The notes beneath the pieces were generated by a model, which made no database searches, was not told the DNA's origin, and worked only from the letters and a program-made list of their open reading frames with translations. Positions 1 to 5,064 of a DNA stretch of 5,147 nt are shown here, piece by piece. Position numbers and translations under genes: made by a program. The stretch covers positions 1-5,147 of the forward strand of contig DATAVK010000135.1 of NCBI GenBank assembly GCA_036267755.1, in the 5' to 3' direction. This DNA comes from DATAVK01 sp036267755. GTDB taxonomy: Bacteria; Actinomycetota; Actinomycetes; JAFAQI01. Within the stretch, counting starts at the first letter, position 1. Each line of letters begins with the position of its first letter.

Positions 1-771
1 AAGCACCTGTTGCTCTACCTGTGGCTGGGCTGGCCGCTGCCGCAGTTCGCCCATATGCCGCTACTGCGCAACGCCGACAAGTCGAAGATCTCCAAGCGCA
101 AGAACCCGGCGGCTCGGCTCACCTGGTTCGTCGACGAAGGCTTCCTGCCCGAGGCGCTGCGCAACTTCCTTGCTCTGATGGGCTACTCGCTGCCCGATGG
201 ACGCGAGGTCTTCAGCTTCGAGGAGATGGTCGAGAGCTTCGACTGGTCGCGTGTTAACGCGGTCGGGCCCGTCTTCGACGTCGACAAGCTGCGCTGGCTG
301 TCGGGTCACTACATGCGCGAGCTGCCGGTCGAGGACATCGCCGAGCGGATCGTCGCGACGATGGGCGCGACGGGGGAGCAGGCCGACCTGGTACGCCGGG
401 CCACCCCGCTGGTCACCGAGCGAGTCACGACGCTGCGCGAGGCCGCCGACATGCTGCAGTTCCTCGTCGAGGATGACGCGGACTTCAGTGTGGATCCGGA
501 CAGCGCGGCCAAGCAGCTCGGGCCCGAGCAGCTGCCGACAGTACAGGCGGCACGGACGACGCTCGTGGCGCTCGAGTCGTTTACCGCCGCCGGCATCGAG
601 GCGGCGCTGCGCGAGGCGCTGGTGGACGGGCTGGGGCTCAAACCGCGACTCGCCTTCGGACCGGTCCGGGTGGCCGTCACCGGGCGGACCGTGTCGCCGC
701 CGCTGTTCGAGTCGATCGAGCTGCTCGGACGCGAACGCACGCTCGCCCGGCTGGATGCCGCCCTGGGTTAG
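1..771 (+). CDS. gltX: Glutamyl-tRNA synthetase, C-terminal part (5' end outside window)
   Basis: This cytoplasmic class I aminoacyl-tRNA synthetase attaches glutamate to tRNA-Glu. In actinobacteria it generally also mischarges tRNA-Gln, which GatCAB then amidates. The reading frame is open from base 1 and gives 256 residues before TAG at 769-771. Full-length family members are about 470-500 residues, so the Rossmann half with the HIGH motif is missing. The class I signature loop is visible as KISKR at visible residues 29-33, preceded by LLRNADKSK, a form of the usual KMSKS/KLSKR motif that follows HMPLL. The rest is the helical anticodon-binding domain, including FDVDKLRWLSGHY near residues 90-102 and a C-terminal LLGRERTLARL segment. 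Two tRNA genes that are its likely substrates follow on the same strand. The family call is near certain. Discriminating versus non-discriminating behaviour cannot be read from this fragment. Confidence 0.96.
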   Translation, partial: KHLLLYLWLGWPLPQFAHMPLLRNADKSKISKRKNPAARLTWFVDEGFLPEALRNFLALMGYSLPDGREVFSFEEMVESFDWSRVNAVGPVFDVDKLRWLSGHYMRELPVEDIAERIVATMGATGEQADLVRRATPLVTERVTTLREAADMLQFLVEDDADFSVDPDSAAKQLGPEQLPTVQAARTTLVALESFTAAGIEAALREALVDGLGLKPRLAFGPVRVAVTGRTVSPPLFESIELLGRERTLARLDAALG

Positions 772-774
772 ACT
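769..774 (+). promoter_or_regulatory. Possible -10 element for the tRNA pair
   Basis: TAGACT overlaps the gltX stop codon and matches TATAAT at the first, second, fourth and last positions. It sits about 30 bp before tRNA-Gln, a reasonable distance for a tRNA promoter. No convincing -35 hexamer lies 16-18 bp upstream, and the tRNAs could simply be cotranscribed with gltX. The call is an inference from position and a short match. Confidence 0.3.
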
Positions 775-803
775 CGTCGCCGCTCGCGCTTCGCGCGGTC
801 CCA

Positions 804-875
804 TGGGGTATGGGGTAATTGGCAGCCCGGCTGATTCTGGTTCAGCTAGTCTAGGTTCGAGTCCTGGTACCCCAG
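804..875 (+). tRNA. tRNA-Gln (anticodon CTG)
   Basis: This is a complete cloverleaf. The acceptor arms TGGGGTA (804-810) and TACCCCA (868-874) pair perfectly, and the discriminator is G875. The D stem is 813-816 with 825-828. The anticodon stem is GCTGA (830-834) with TCAGC (842-846), enclosing the loop TTCTGGT with anticodon CTG at 837-839, which reads CAG codons. The T stem is 851-855 with 863-867, around loop TTCGAGT, and the variable loop is 847-850. The U1-A72 acceptor end is the usual identity feature of tRNA-Gln. CCA is not encoded (876-878 is CGA), so the 3' end must be completed by a nucleotidyltransferase. Confidence 0.97.
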
Positions 876-909
876 CGAGAGTCGGTGCCAGTCGACCGAT
901 CTTCTCCAA

Positions 910-982
910 GCTCCCATCGTCTAGTGGCCTAGGACGTCGCCCTCTCAAGGCGGTAACACGGGTTCAAATCCCGTTGGGAGTA
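910..982 (+). tRNA. tRNA-Glu (anticodon CTC)
   Basis: The cloverleaf is complete. Acceptor GCTCCCA (910-916) pairs with TGGGAGT (975-981) with a terminal G-U, and the discriminator is A982. The anticodon stem 937-941 pairs with 949-953 (outer U-G pair) around loop CTCTCAA, with anticodon CTC at 944-946, reading GAG codons. The T stem 958-962 pairs with 970-974 around TTCAAAT. The D-arm text CGTCTAGTGGCCTAGGAC is typical of bacterial tRNA-Glu. No CCA is encoded. The gene lies 34 bp after tRNA-Gln on the same strand and is probably on the same transcript. An HNH gene on the other strand ends only 20 bp downstream, and I see no terminator in that gap. Confidence 0.97.
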
Positions 983-1002
983 CGTTGCCGCGTTTCGAGG
1001 CG

Positions 1003-1569
1003 TCAGCCGTCGCGGTTCGTCTTAGCGAGCCGGTCCGGCGCATATCGCCGCAGGATCTCAACGGCGTACTCGACCTTGTCGGTCACGCGCTGGCCGCGCG
1101 GCTGCCAACGTGACCACAGCTCAAGGTTCTCAATCCGGTTATCAAGGCGATCGCCGTTCTTGTGATGGACCGACTCGTCGGGGGTAAGCGCGCGCCCTAG
1201 GTGGCTGGCCATGACGAAGCGATGCTGACCGGTGGCGGTTTCGCCGTCGGTCAAATGTCGCAGGTGAGGCGGCACCGGGACGACGAGATACCCGTGGTTG
1301 AGGTATCCCGTGCCCGGCACGTCGCGAATCGGCTTGTCCGCCTGGACATCTCCGAACTTGCGCTTGCGGTTGGCGTGGGTTCGGCAGAGCTTGCGCTTGG
1401 TGGCTGGACGCTCGCAGCTGTCGACCGAGCAGACGGTGTTGATGCGTCGGCCCAGTGGACGCTGGGGCTGGACATCACCGAGCCGTAGCCAGCGCAGGTA
1501 GTGGCCGTGGCACCAGCCTCGCTCCGTCGCCTTCCGCCCGCAGCCGCGGACCGAACACCGCCGTGGCAT
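1003..1569 (-). CDS. HNH endonuclease with two N-terminal Cys/His zinc knuckles
   Basis: The predicted protein has 188 residues and is probably a DNA-cleaving nuclease of the small phage/homing HNH type. Residues 5-33 contain C5-x4-C10, C20 and H23. Residues 47-75 repeat the layout exactly (C47-x4-C52, C62, H65), and both copies end in GDVQ. These look like paired zinc knuckles for DNA binding. The HNH core follows at about 116-151: HRFVMASHLGR, then VHHKNGDRLDNRIENLEL with H135/H136, N144 and N148. The tail GQRVTDKVEYAVEILRRY (159-176) resembles tails of actinophage HNH proteins. The ATG at 1569 is chosen because GGGAGGT (1575-1581) lies five bases upstream and the Cys motifs begin just inside. 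The frame stays open to 1869, but that extension lies antisense to the kinase and is low complexity. The gene diverges from the kinase and faces the tRNA pair. Its target and whether it is mobile are unknown. Confidence 0.88.
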   Translation of the reverse strand: MPRRCSVRGCGRKATERGWCHGHYLRWLRLGDVQPQRPLGRRINTVCSVDSCERPATKRKLCRTHANRKRKFGDVQADKPIRDVPGTGYLNHGYLVVPVPPHLRHLTDGETATGQHRFVMASHLGRALTPDESVHHKNGDRLDNRIENLELWSRWQPRGQRVTDKVEYAVEILRRYAPDRLAKTNRDG

Positions 1570-1574
1570 GTCGC

Positions 1575-1581
1575 ACCTCCC
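1575..1581 (-). promoter_or_regulatory. Ribosome binding site of the HNH gene (decides the start)
   Basis: On the minus strand GGGAGGT lies five bases before the ATG at 1569-1567. It is the strongest Shine-Dalgarno match in the divergent gap, and it argues against the in-frame ATGs further upstream, which would run antisense through the kinase gene. Confidence 0.75.
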
Positions 1582-1651
1582 GGTCGAGAGTGCGTGGCCG
1601 GGCTGACAATGCGGTCGCGCGATCGAGGCTGGCTGTGGACACTGGGCCGTC

Positions 1652-2197
1652 ATGGATCCCGGCTGGTACGACGACCTGGTGGCGCGGATCCGGGCACTGC
1701 CGGGCGGGATCCGGCTGGTTGCCGTCGACGGGTGCGGGGGAGCCGGCAAGTCCACCCTGGCGGCCCGGTTGGCGGCGGACCTCGACGGCGCCCCGATCCT
1801 CCGCACCGACGACTTCGCATCATGGGACAACTCACTGGACTGGTGGCCCCGGATGCTCGTCGAGGCCATCCAGCCGCTCGCGAATGGTGCGGCAGCCAGA
1901 TTCCAGCGCTACGACTGGGAGGCCAGCCGGCTCGGCGGCGAGGTAGTCGTAGAGCCGGCACCGGTCGTCATCATCGAGGGGGTGTCGGCCAGCCGGGTCG
2001 AGTGGGCCCACATGCTCAGTTTCGCGATCTGGGTCGAGACCCCCCGAGACGTCCGACTACGCCGCGGCCTGCAGCGCGATGGCGCGGCCGCCTTGCCACT
2101 GTGGGAGCAATGGATGGCCGACGAAGCCGACTACGTCGCGCGCGACCGACCTGACGTTCGTGCCGACGTCGTCGTGGACGGTACGTCGGAGCGCTGA
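1652..2197 (+). CDS. Uridine kinase-like P-loop NTPase
   Basis: This 181-residue soluble protein belongs to the P-loop kinase superfamily and is closest by eye to the small actinobacterial 'uridine kinase family' proteins, which would phosphorylate a nucleoside or similar small hydroxyl substrate with ATP. Visible motifs are the strand LVAVD (22-26), Walker A GCGGAGKST (27-35), a substrate-side RTDDF (51-55), RYDW (86-89), the Walker B-like strand VVIIEGV (105-111), and an arginine-rich lid-like stretch ETPRDVRLRRGLQRD near 129-143. It is shorter than canonical Udk (about 210 residues), so the true substrate is uncertain. The ATG at 1652 puts the P loop at the usual distance from the N-terminus, but no good Shine-Dalgarno precedes it. 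A weak GACACT eight bases upstream would fit leaderless transcription, which is only an inference. Its 3' end overlaps the convergent IclR gene by 67 bp. Confidence 0.85.
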   Translation: MDPGWYDDLVARIRALPGGIRLVAVDGCGGAGKSTLAARLAADLDGAPILRTDDFASWDNSLDWWPRMLVEAIQPLANGAAARFQRYDWEASRLGGEVVVEPAPVVIIEGVSASRVEWAHMLSFAIWVETPRDVRLRRGLQRDGAAALPLWEQWMADEADYVARDRPDVRADVVVDGTSER

Positions 2198-2904
2198 GCA
2201 CCGGCCGCGATGGACAGCGCTCGGGCGGCGGCCACGACGGCGGCCGCATGTAACCGTCCAGGGGTCCGGGTCAGCCGGTCCAGCGGCCCGGAGACCGATA
2301 CCGCCGCCACCACGCGCCCATCGGGCCCCCACACCGGTGCGGACACCGAGGCCACACCAGCCTCGCGCTCGCCGACGCTGGCCGCCCAGCCCCGTCGCCG
2401 GACCGTCGCCAGCGTGGCGGCCGAGAACCGGGCCCGCCCCGCGATCGCCGTCATCTCGGCGGTCGGCTCCCACGCCAGCAGCACCTGCGCGGCCGAGCCC
2501 GCCGTCATCGGCAACTCCGCGCCGACCGGGACGGTGTCGCGGAGCCCGGTCGCGCGCTCGGCCGCCGCTACGCAGCGGCGTATCTCACCGGCCCGGCGGT
2601 AGAGCTGGGCGCTCTCGTGCGTGCTGTCACGAAGCCGCTCCAGGACCCGGTCGGCTGCCCGGAGCAGCGGGTCACCGCCGGCAGCTGCGGCCAGCTCAGC
2701 GAGCCGAACACCGAGCCGGAACCGGCCCGCCGCATCCCGCTCCAGGAAGTGGTGCGTCTCGAGCGCCACCGCCAGCCGGTAGGCCGTGGGGCGTGACAGC
2801 TCGGTGCGCTCGACGAGCTCTGCGAGGGACGCCGGAGCGGCCGCCACGCAGTCGAGCACGGTCACCGCTTTGTCGAGGACGCCAACTCCGCTAGTCTGTG
2901 TCAC
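2131..2904 (-). CDS. IclR-family regulator, NdgR/LtbR type (leuCD and amino-acid regulator)
   Basis: This DNA-binding transcription factor has 257 residues from a GTG start. Near-signature NdgR text is visible: SGVGVLDKAV (5-14), a winged HTH around SLAELVERTELSRPTAYRL (26-44) with wing LERDAAGRFRLG, and an effector domain with GLRDTVPVG, VRRRGWAASVGEREAGVASV and VAAVSVSGPLDRLTR. Known relatives control leuCD and nitrogen or antibiotic metabolism in Streptomyces (NdgR) and leucine and tryptophan genes in Corynebacterium (LtbR). GTG 2904 is preferred because family members start about five residues before SGxGVLDKA. The ATG at 2925 is an alternative, and neither has a clear Shine-Dalgarno, so translation may be leaderless. 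The C-terminus runs about 15-20 residues beyond the usual family end as a Ser/Thr/Arg-rich tail lying antisense to the kinase 3' end. The gene is divergent from leuC, 76 bp away. Confidence 0.93.
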   Translation of the reverse strand: MTQTSGVGVLDKAVTVLDCVAAAPASLAELVERTELSRPTAYRLAVALETHHFLERDAAGRFRLGVRLAELAAAAGGDPLLRAADRVLERLRDSTHESAQLYRRAGEIRRCVAAAERATGLRDTVPVGAELPMTAGSAAQVLLAWEPTAEMTAIAGRARFSAATLATVRRRGWAASVGEREAGVASVSAPVWGPDGRVVAAVSVSGPLDRLTRTPGRLHAAAVVAAARALSIAAGAQRSDVPSTTTSARTSGRSRAT

Positions 2905-2908
2905 ACAG
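2896..2908. promoter_or_regulatory. 13-bp perfect palindrome over the IclR-gene start
   Basis: CTGTGT-C-ACACAG is a perfect dyad that spans the proposed GTG start of the regulator (2904-2902). Bound protein here would block its own transcription or initiation and lies within reach of the leuC promoter. It could be an autoregulatory operator. No family consensus was available to test it against. Confidence 0.4.
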
Positions 2909-2910
2909 CG

Positions 2911-2939
2911 ATACTGCCGTCTCATATAGCGAGATGCAA
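2911..2939 (-). promoter_or_regulatory. Candidate promoter for the IclR gene
   Basis: Reading on the minus strand, TTGCAT (2939-2934) is followed after exactly 17 bases by CAGTAT (2916-2911). Only six bases then separate CAGTAT from GTG 2904. Each hexamer matches the housekeeping consensus at three positions. The spacing would start the transcript at or within a base or two of the GTG, giving a leaderless mRNA and explaining the absent Shine-Dalgarno. This is an inference from spacing and weak hexamers. Confidence 0.35.
2920..2934. promoter_or_regulatory. TCTC-N7-GAGA dyad in the IclR/leuC intergenic region
   Basis: TCTC (2920-2923) and GAGA (2931-2934) form an inverted repeat around an AT-rich centre, ATATAGC, which stands out in this GC-rich DNA. 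It lies midway between the divergent genes and overlaps the likely promoter elements of both. That is the expected place for the IclR protein to act. Its identity as an operator is untested. Confidence 0.4.
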
Positions 2940-2967
2940 GTCCGGACTCGCGGCGGTGTCGCCGACC

Positions 2968-2975
2968 GGAGGAGG
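2968..2975 (+). promoter_or_regulatory. Ribosome binding site of leuC
   Basis: GGAGGAGG ends five bases before the ATG at 2981. It is a very strong Shine-Dalgarno and fixes the leuC start. Only about 76 bp separate the two divergent genes, and I see no leader peptide, T-box or attenuator hairpin there, so control is more likely at transcription initiation. Confidence 0.85.
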
Positions 2976-2980
2976 ACGTC

Positions 2981-4351
2981 ATGGGCCGCACGCTGGCGGA
3001 GAAGGTCTGGGACGCGCACCAGGTGCGCACCGCCGAAGGCGAGCCGGATCTGCTCTACATCGACCTTCACCTGGTGCACGAGGTGACCAGCCCACAGGCC
3101 TTCGACGGACTCCGGGCCGCAGGTCGAGGAGTCCGCCGTACCGATCTCACCATCGCTACCGAGGACCACAACGTGCCTACGACGGTCGGGCCGATCGTGG
3201 ATCCGGTGAGCCTCACCCAGGTCGAAGCGCTGCGCCGAAACTGTGAGGAGTTCGGGGTCCGGCTCCATCCGATGGGCGACGCCGGGCAGGGCATCGTTCA
3301 CGTCATCGGCCCGCAGCTCGGGCTGACGCAGCCCGGCATGACCGTGGTGTGTGGTGACAGCCACACCAGCACCCATGGGGCGTTCGGTGCGCTCGCCTTC
3401 GGCATCGGCACGAGCGAGGTCGAACACGTCCTCGCCACCCAGACCTTGCCGCAGCAGCGACCGCGGACCATGGCCATTGAGGTCGATGGTGCCCTTCCGG
3501 CGGGCGTGACCGCGAAGGACCTGATTCTCGGGATCATCAGCCAGATCGGCACCGGCGGTGGTCAGGGGCACGTCATCGAATATCGCGGCGAGGCGATCCG
3601 GGCGTTGTCGATGGAAGGCCGGATGACGGTCTGCAACATGTCGATCGAGGCGGGCGCACGGGCGGGCATGGTTGCTCCGGACGAGACGACATTCGCCTAC
3701 CTCCGCGGCCGGCAGCACGCTCCGGCCGGTGCGTCGTGGGATGACGCGGTCACTGCATGGCGCTCACTGGTCACCGACGATGACGCCGAGTTCGACACCG
3801 TGGTCCACGTCGATGCGTCGGCACTGTCGCCGTGGGTGACGTGGGGGACCAACCCTGGGCAGGGTGCGGCGTTGGCGGGAAGCGTGCCGGAGCCGGCGGA
3901 CGCGGCGGCAGAACGAGCCCTCGTCTACATGGATCTGGCGCCGGGAACTCGGTTGCGTGACGTCGCTGTCGACACGGTCTTCATCGGGTCGTGCACCAAC
4001 GGCCGGATCGAAGACCTGCGAGCCGCGGCCGAGGTGCTCCGTGGCCGACAGGTAGCGGCCGGCGTCGAGGTCCTGGTGGTCCCCGGCTCCGCCGCGGTGA
4101 AGGCGGCCGCCGAGTCCGAAGGGCTCGATGAGGTCTTCACAGCGGCCGGTGCACAGTGGCGCGGCGCCGGATGCTCGATGTGCTTGGGCATGAATCCCGA
4201 CAAGGTGAAGCCGGGAAATCGCAGCGCGTCAACGTCGAATCGAAACTTTGAGGGCAGGCAAGGTCCGGGCGCTCGAACCCACCTGGTATCGCCTCCCGTC
4301 GCCGCTGCTACCGCCGTTACGGGTCGCCTCACCGCCCCGGCCAACCTGTAG
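2981..4351 (+). CDS. leuC: 3-isopropylmalate dehydratase large subunit
   Basis: LeuC is the aconitase-family large subunit of isopropylmalate isomerase. With LeuD it interconverts 2- and 3-isopropylmalate, the second step of leucine synthesis, in the cytoplasm. The product has 456 residues, near the family norm of about 465-475. Visible motifs include TEDHNVPT (60-67), VCGDSHTSTHGAFGALAFG from 123, and the [4Fe-4S] cluster ligands C338 in GSCTNGRIEDLR and C398/C401 in GCSMCLGMNPD. The C-terminal ASTSNRNFEGRQG and THLVSPPVAAATAV segments are also diagnostic. All three cluster cysteines are present, so the enzyme should be active. GGAGGAGG supports the start. leuD begins 12 bp after the stop, so the two form an operon. 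The divergent IclR gene upstream is its probable regulator. Confidence 0.98.
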   Translation: MGRTLAEKVWDAHQVRTAEGEPDLLYIDLHLVHEVTSPQAFDGLRAAGRGVRRTDLTIATEDHNVPTTVGPIVDPVSLTQVEALRRNCEEFGVRLHPMGDAGQGIVHVIGPQLGLTQPGMTVVCGDSHTSTHGAFGALAFGIGTSEVEHVLATQTLPQQRPRTMAIEVDGALPAGVTAKDLILGIISQIGTGGGQGHVIEYRGEAIRALSMEGRMTVCNMSIEAGARAGMVAPDETTFAYLRGRQHAPAGASWDDAVTAWRSLVTDDDAEFDTVVHVDASALSPWVTWGTNPGQGAALAGSVPEPADAAAERALVYMDLAPGTRLRDVAVDTVFIGSCTNGRIEDLRAAAEVLRGRQVAAGVEVLVVPGSAAVKAAAESEGLDEVFTAAGAQWRGAGCSMCLGMNPDKVKPGNRSASTSNRNFEGRQGPGARTHLVSPPVAAATAVTGRLTAPANL

Positions 4352-4355
4352 GGAG
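4350..4355 (+). promoter_or_regulatory. Ribosome binding site of leuD, overlapping the leuC stop
   Basis: AGGGAG begins inside the leuC TAG stop codon (4349-4351) and lies eight bases before the leuD ATG. Ribosomes finishing leuC would be placed at the leuD start, which favours coupled and balanced synthesis of the two subunits. Confidence 0.65.
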
Positions 4356-4363
4356 TCGACAAA

Positions 4364-4951
4364 ATGGAGCCCTTCACCACACATACCGGCAGCGGACTCC
4401 CGTTGCGCCGCAGCAACGTCGACACCGACCAGATCATCCCGGCGGAGTTCCTCAAGCGAGTGACCCGCACCGGGTTCGCGGACGGCCTGTTCCACGCCTG
4501 GCGCGACGACCCTGCTTTCGTGCTCAACGACTCCCGGTACGACGGCGCCACCGTGCTGATCACGGGCCCCGACTTCGGGATCGGGTCATCACGTGAACAC
4601 GCGGTATGGGCGTTGCAGGACCACGGTTTTCGGGTCGTCATCTCGCCGCGGTTCGGTGACATCTTCCGGGGCAACTCGTTCAAGTCGGGACTACTCACCG
4701 TGGCGCTGCCCGAGAGCGTGGTCACCGACCTGCAGGACCTCGTCGAGTCCGATCCGGGTGCCCGGATCACGGTAGACCTGGCCCAACGACAGGTGTCGGC
4801 CCCGAACCTGGTGACGGACTTCGAGATAGACGACTACGCACGGTGGCGGCTGATGGAGGGTCTCGACGACATCGCGGTCACCCTCACGCACGCCGATGAC
4901 ATCGCGGATTTCGAGTCGAACCGGCCGTCTTGGCTGCCCGCCACGACTTGA
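4364..4951 (+). CDS. leuD: 3-isopropylmalate dehydratase small subunit
   Basis: LeuD is the aconitase swivel-domain subunit that completes the active site of isopropylmalate isomerase with LeuC. Its 195 residues match the usual length. The substrate-loop motif NVDTDQIIPAEFLKR occupies 18-32. The family signature GPDFGIGSSREHAVWAL starts at residue 68 and contains the S75-S76-R77-E78 stretch. VISPRFGDIFRGNSFKSGLL and the C-terminal DDYARWRLMEGLDDI are also typical. It lies 12 bp after leuC and is almost certainly cotranscribed with it. TGA at 4949-4951 ends the operon's coding part. Nothing appears degraded. Confidence 0.98.
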   Translation: MEPFTTHTGSGLPLRRSNVDTDQIIPAEFLKRVTRTGFADGLFHAWRDDPAFVLNDSRYDGATVLITGPDFGIGSSREHAVWALQDHGFRVVISPRFGDIFRGNSFKSGLLTVALPESVVTDLQDLVESDPGARITVDLAQRQVSAPNLVTDFEIDDYARWRLMEGLDDIAVTLTHADDIADFESNRPSWLPATT

Positions 4952-4959
4952 TTTCGGTA

Positions 4960-4981
4960 CGACACAAAGAAAAAAGTGTCG
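4960..4981. other. Hairpin with A-rich loop downstream of leuD
   Basis: CGACAC (4960-4965) and GTGTCG (4976-4981) form a six-pair stem around the ten-base loop AAAGAAAAAA, nine bases after the leuD stop. No T-run follows on the plus strand. On the minus strand the T-rich stretch falls inside the loop. It is therefore a poor intrinsic terminator. It could mark the operon's 3' end, or be a protein-binding dyad or AT-rich upstream element for the promoter that follows. Confidence 0.4.
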
Positions 4982-4988
4982 AGGATCG

Positions 4989-5017
4989 TTGTGCCCGGGC
5001 TGATTTCGCCCTAGCGT
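4989..5017 (+). promoter_or_regulatory. Candidate promoter of the HU gene
   Basis: TTGTGC (4989-4994) and TAGCGT (5012-5017) are separated by exactly 17 bases. The first retains TTG of the -35 consensus. The second keeps the three most conserved -10 positions (T, A and final T). The predicted start near 5023-5025 gives a leader of roughly 40 bases ending in a good ribosome site. The A-rich stretch just upstream could help polymerase binding. Start-site mapping is lacking, but this is the best promoter match I see in the window. Confidence 0.5.
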
Positions 5018-5027
5018 CCAGCGTCAG

Positions 5028-5046
5028 GTCGAGGGCGGTCCTCGAC
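5028..5046 (+). promoter_or_regulatory. Perfect 7-bp hairpin in the HU-gene leader
   Basis: GTCGAGG (5028-5034) and CCTCGAC (5040-5046) pair perfectly around the loop GCGGT. It would lie inside the predicted leader RNA, eight bases before the GGAGGG ribosome site, and could affect transcript stability or translation. As DNA it is also a dyad that could bind protein. The same GTCGAGG also occurs at 4978-4984, upstream of the promoter. Confidence 0.45.
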
Positions 5047-5054
5047 GCGACAGC

Positions 5055-5060
5055 GGAGGG
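5055..5060 (+). promoter_or_regulatory. Ribosome binding site of the HU gene
   Basis: GGAGGG lies four bases before GTG 5065. It supports a GTG start, which also matches the conserved HU N-terminus (MNxAELID). Confidence 0.7.
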
Positions 5061-5064
5061 TGCA

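Noticed and set aside
785..797. CGCGC-TTC-GCGCG hairpin between gltX and tRNA-Gln as a terminator
   Set aside because: The stem is only five pairs and no T-run follows. In such GC-rich DNA this can arise by chance, and it may lie inside a transcript joining gltX and the tRNAs.
61..948. Long minus-strand open frame (295 codons) opposite gltX and the tRNAs
   Set aside because: It is antisense to a certain gltX and runs through tRNA-Gln. The predicted protein is Arg/Gly/Leu-rich with no recognisable motif, as expected for a shadow frame in GC-rich DNA.
960..982. tRNA-Glu 3' end as an attachment site for an integrated element
   Set aside because: I looked for a second copy of the T-arm and acceptor text elsewhere in the window and found none. 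There is also no integrase here. An attachment copy outside the window is not excluded.
1603..1608. CTGACA as a -35 element for the kinase gene
   Set aside because: It is close to the consensus, but no acceptable -10 hexamer occurs 16-19 bases downstream, so I do not call a promoter from it alone.
1570..1869. Upstream extension of the HNH frame to an ATG at 1869
   Set aside because: The extra 100 residues are low complexity, lie antisense to the kinase P-loop region, and bypass the strong ribosome site before ATG 1569.
2079..2894. Plus-strand open frame of 271 codons opposite the IclR gene
   Set aside because: The product is Pro/Arg/Ala-rich, typical of a shadow frame, and lies opposite a regulator with clear NdgR-like sequence.
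2905..3030. Upstream extension of the IclR frame to an ATG at 3030
   Set aside because: It would start inside leuC and cover the divergent promoter region. Family members begin a few residues before SGxGVLDKA.
2891..3718. Minus-strand open frame of 275 codons opposite leuC
   Set aside because: It is antisense to an unambiguous leuC carrying all cluster motifs, and its translation shows no family features.
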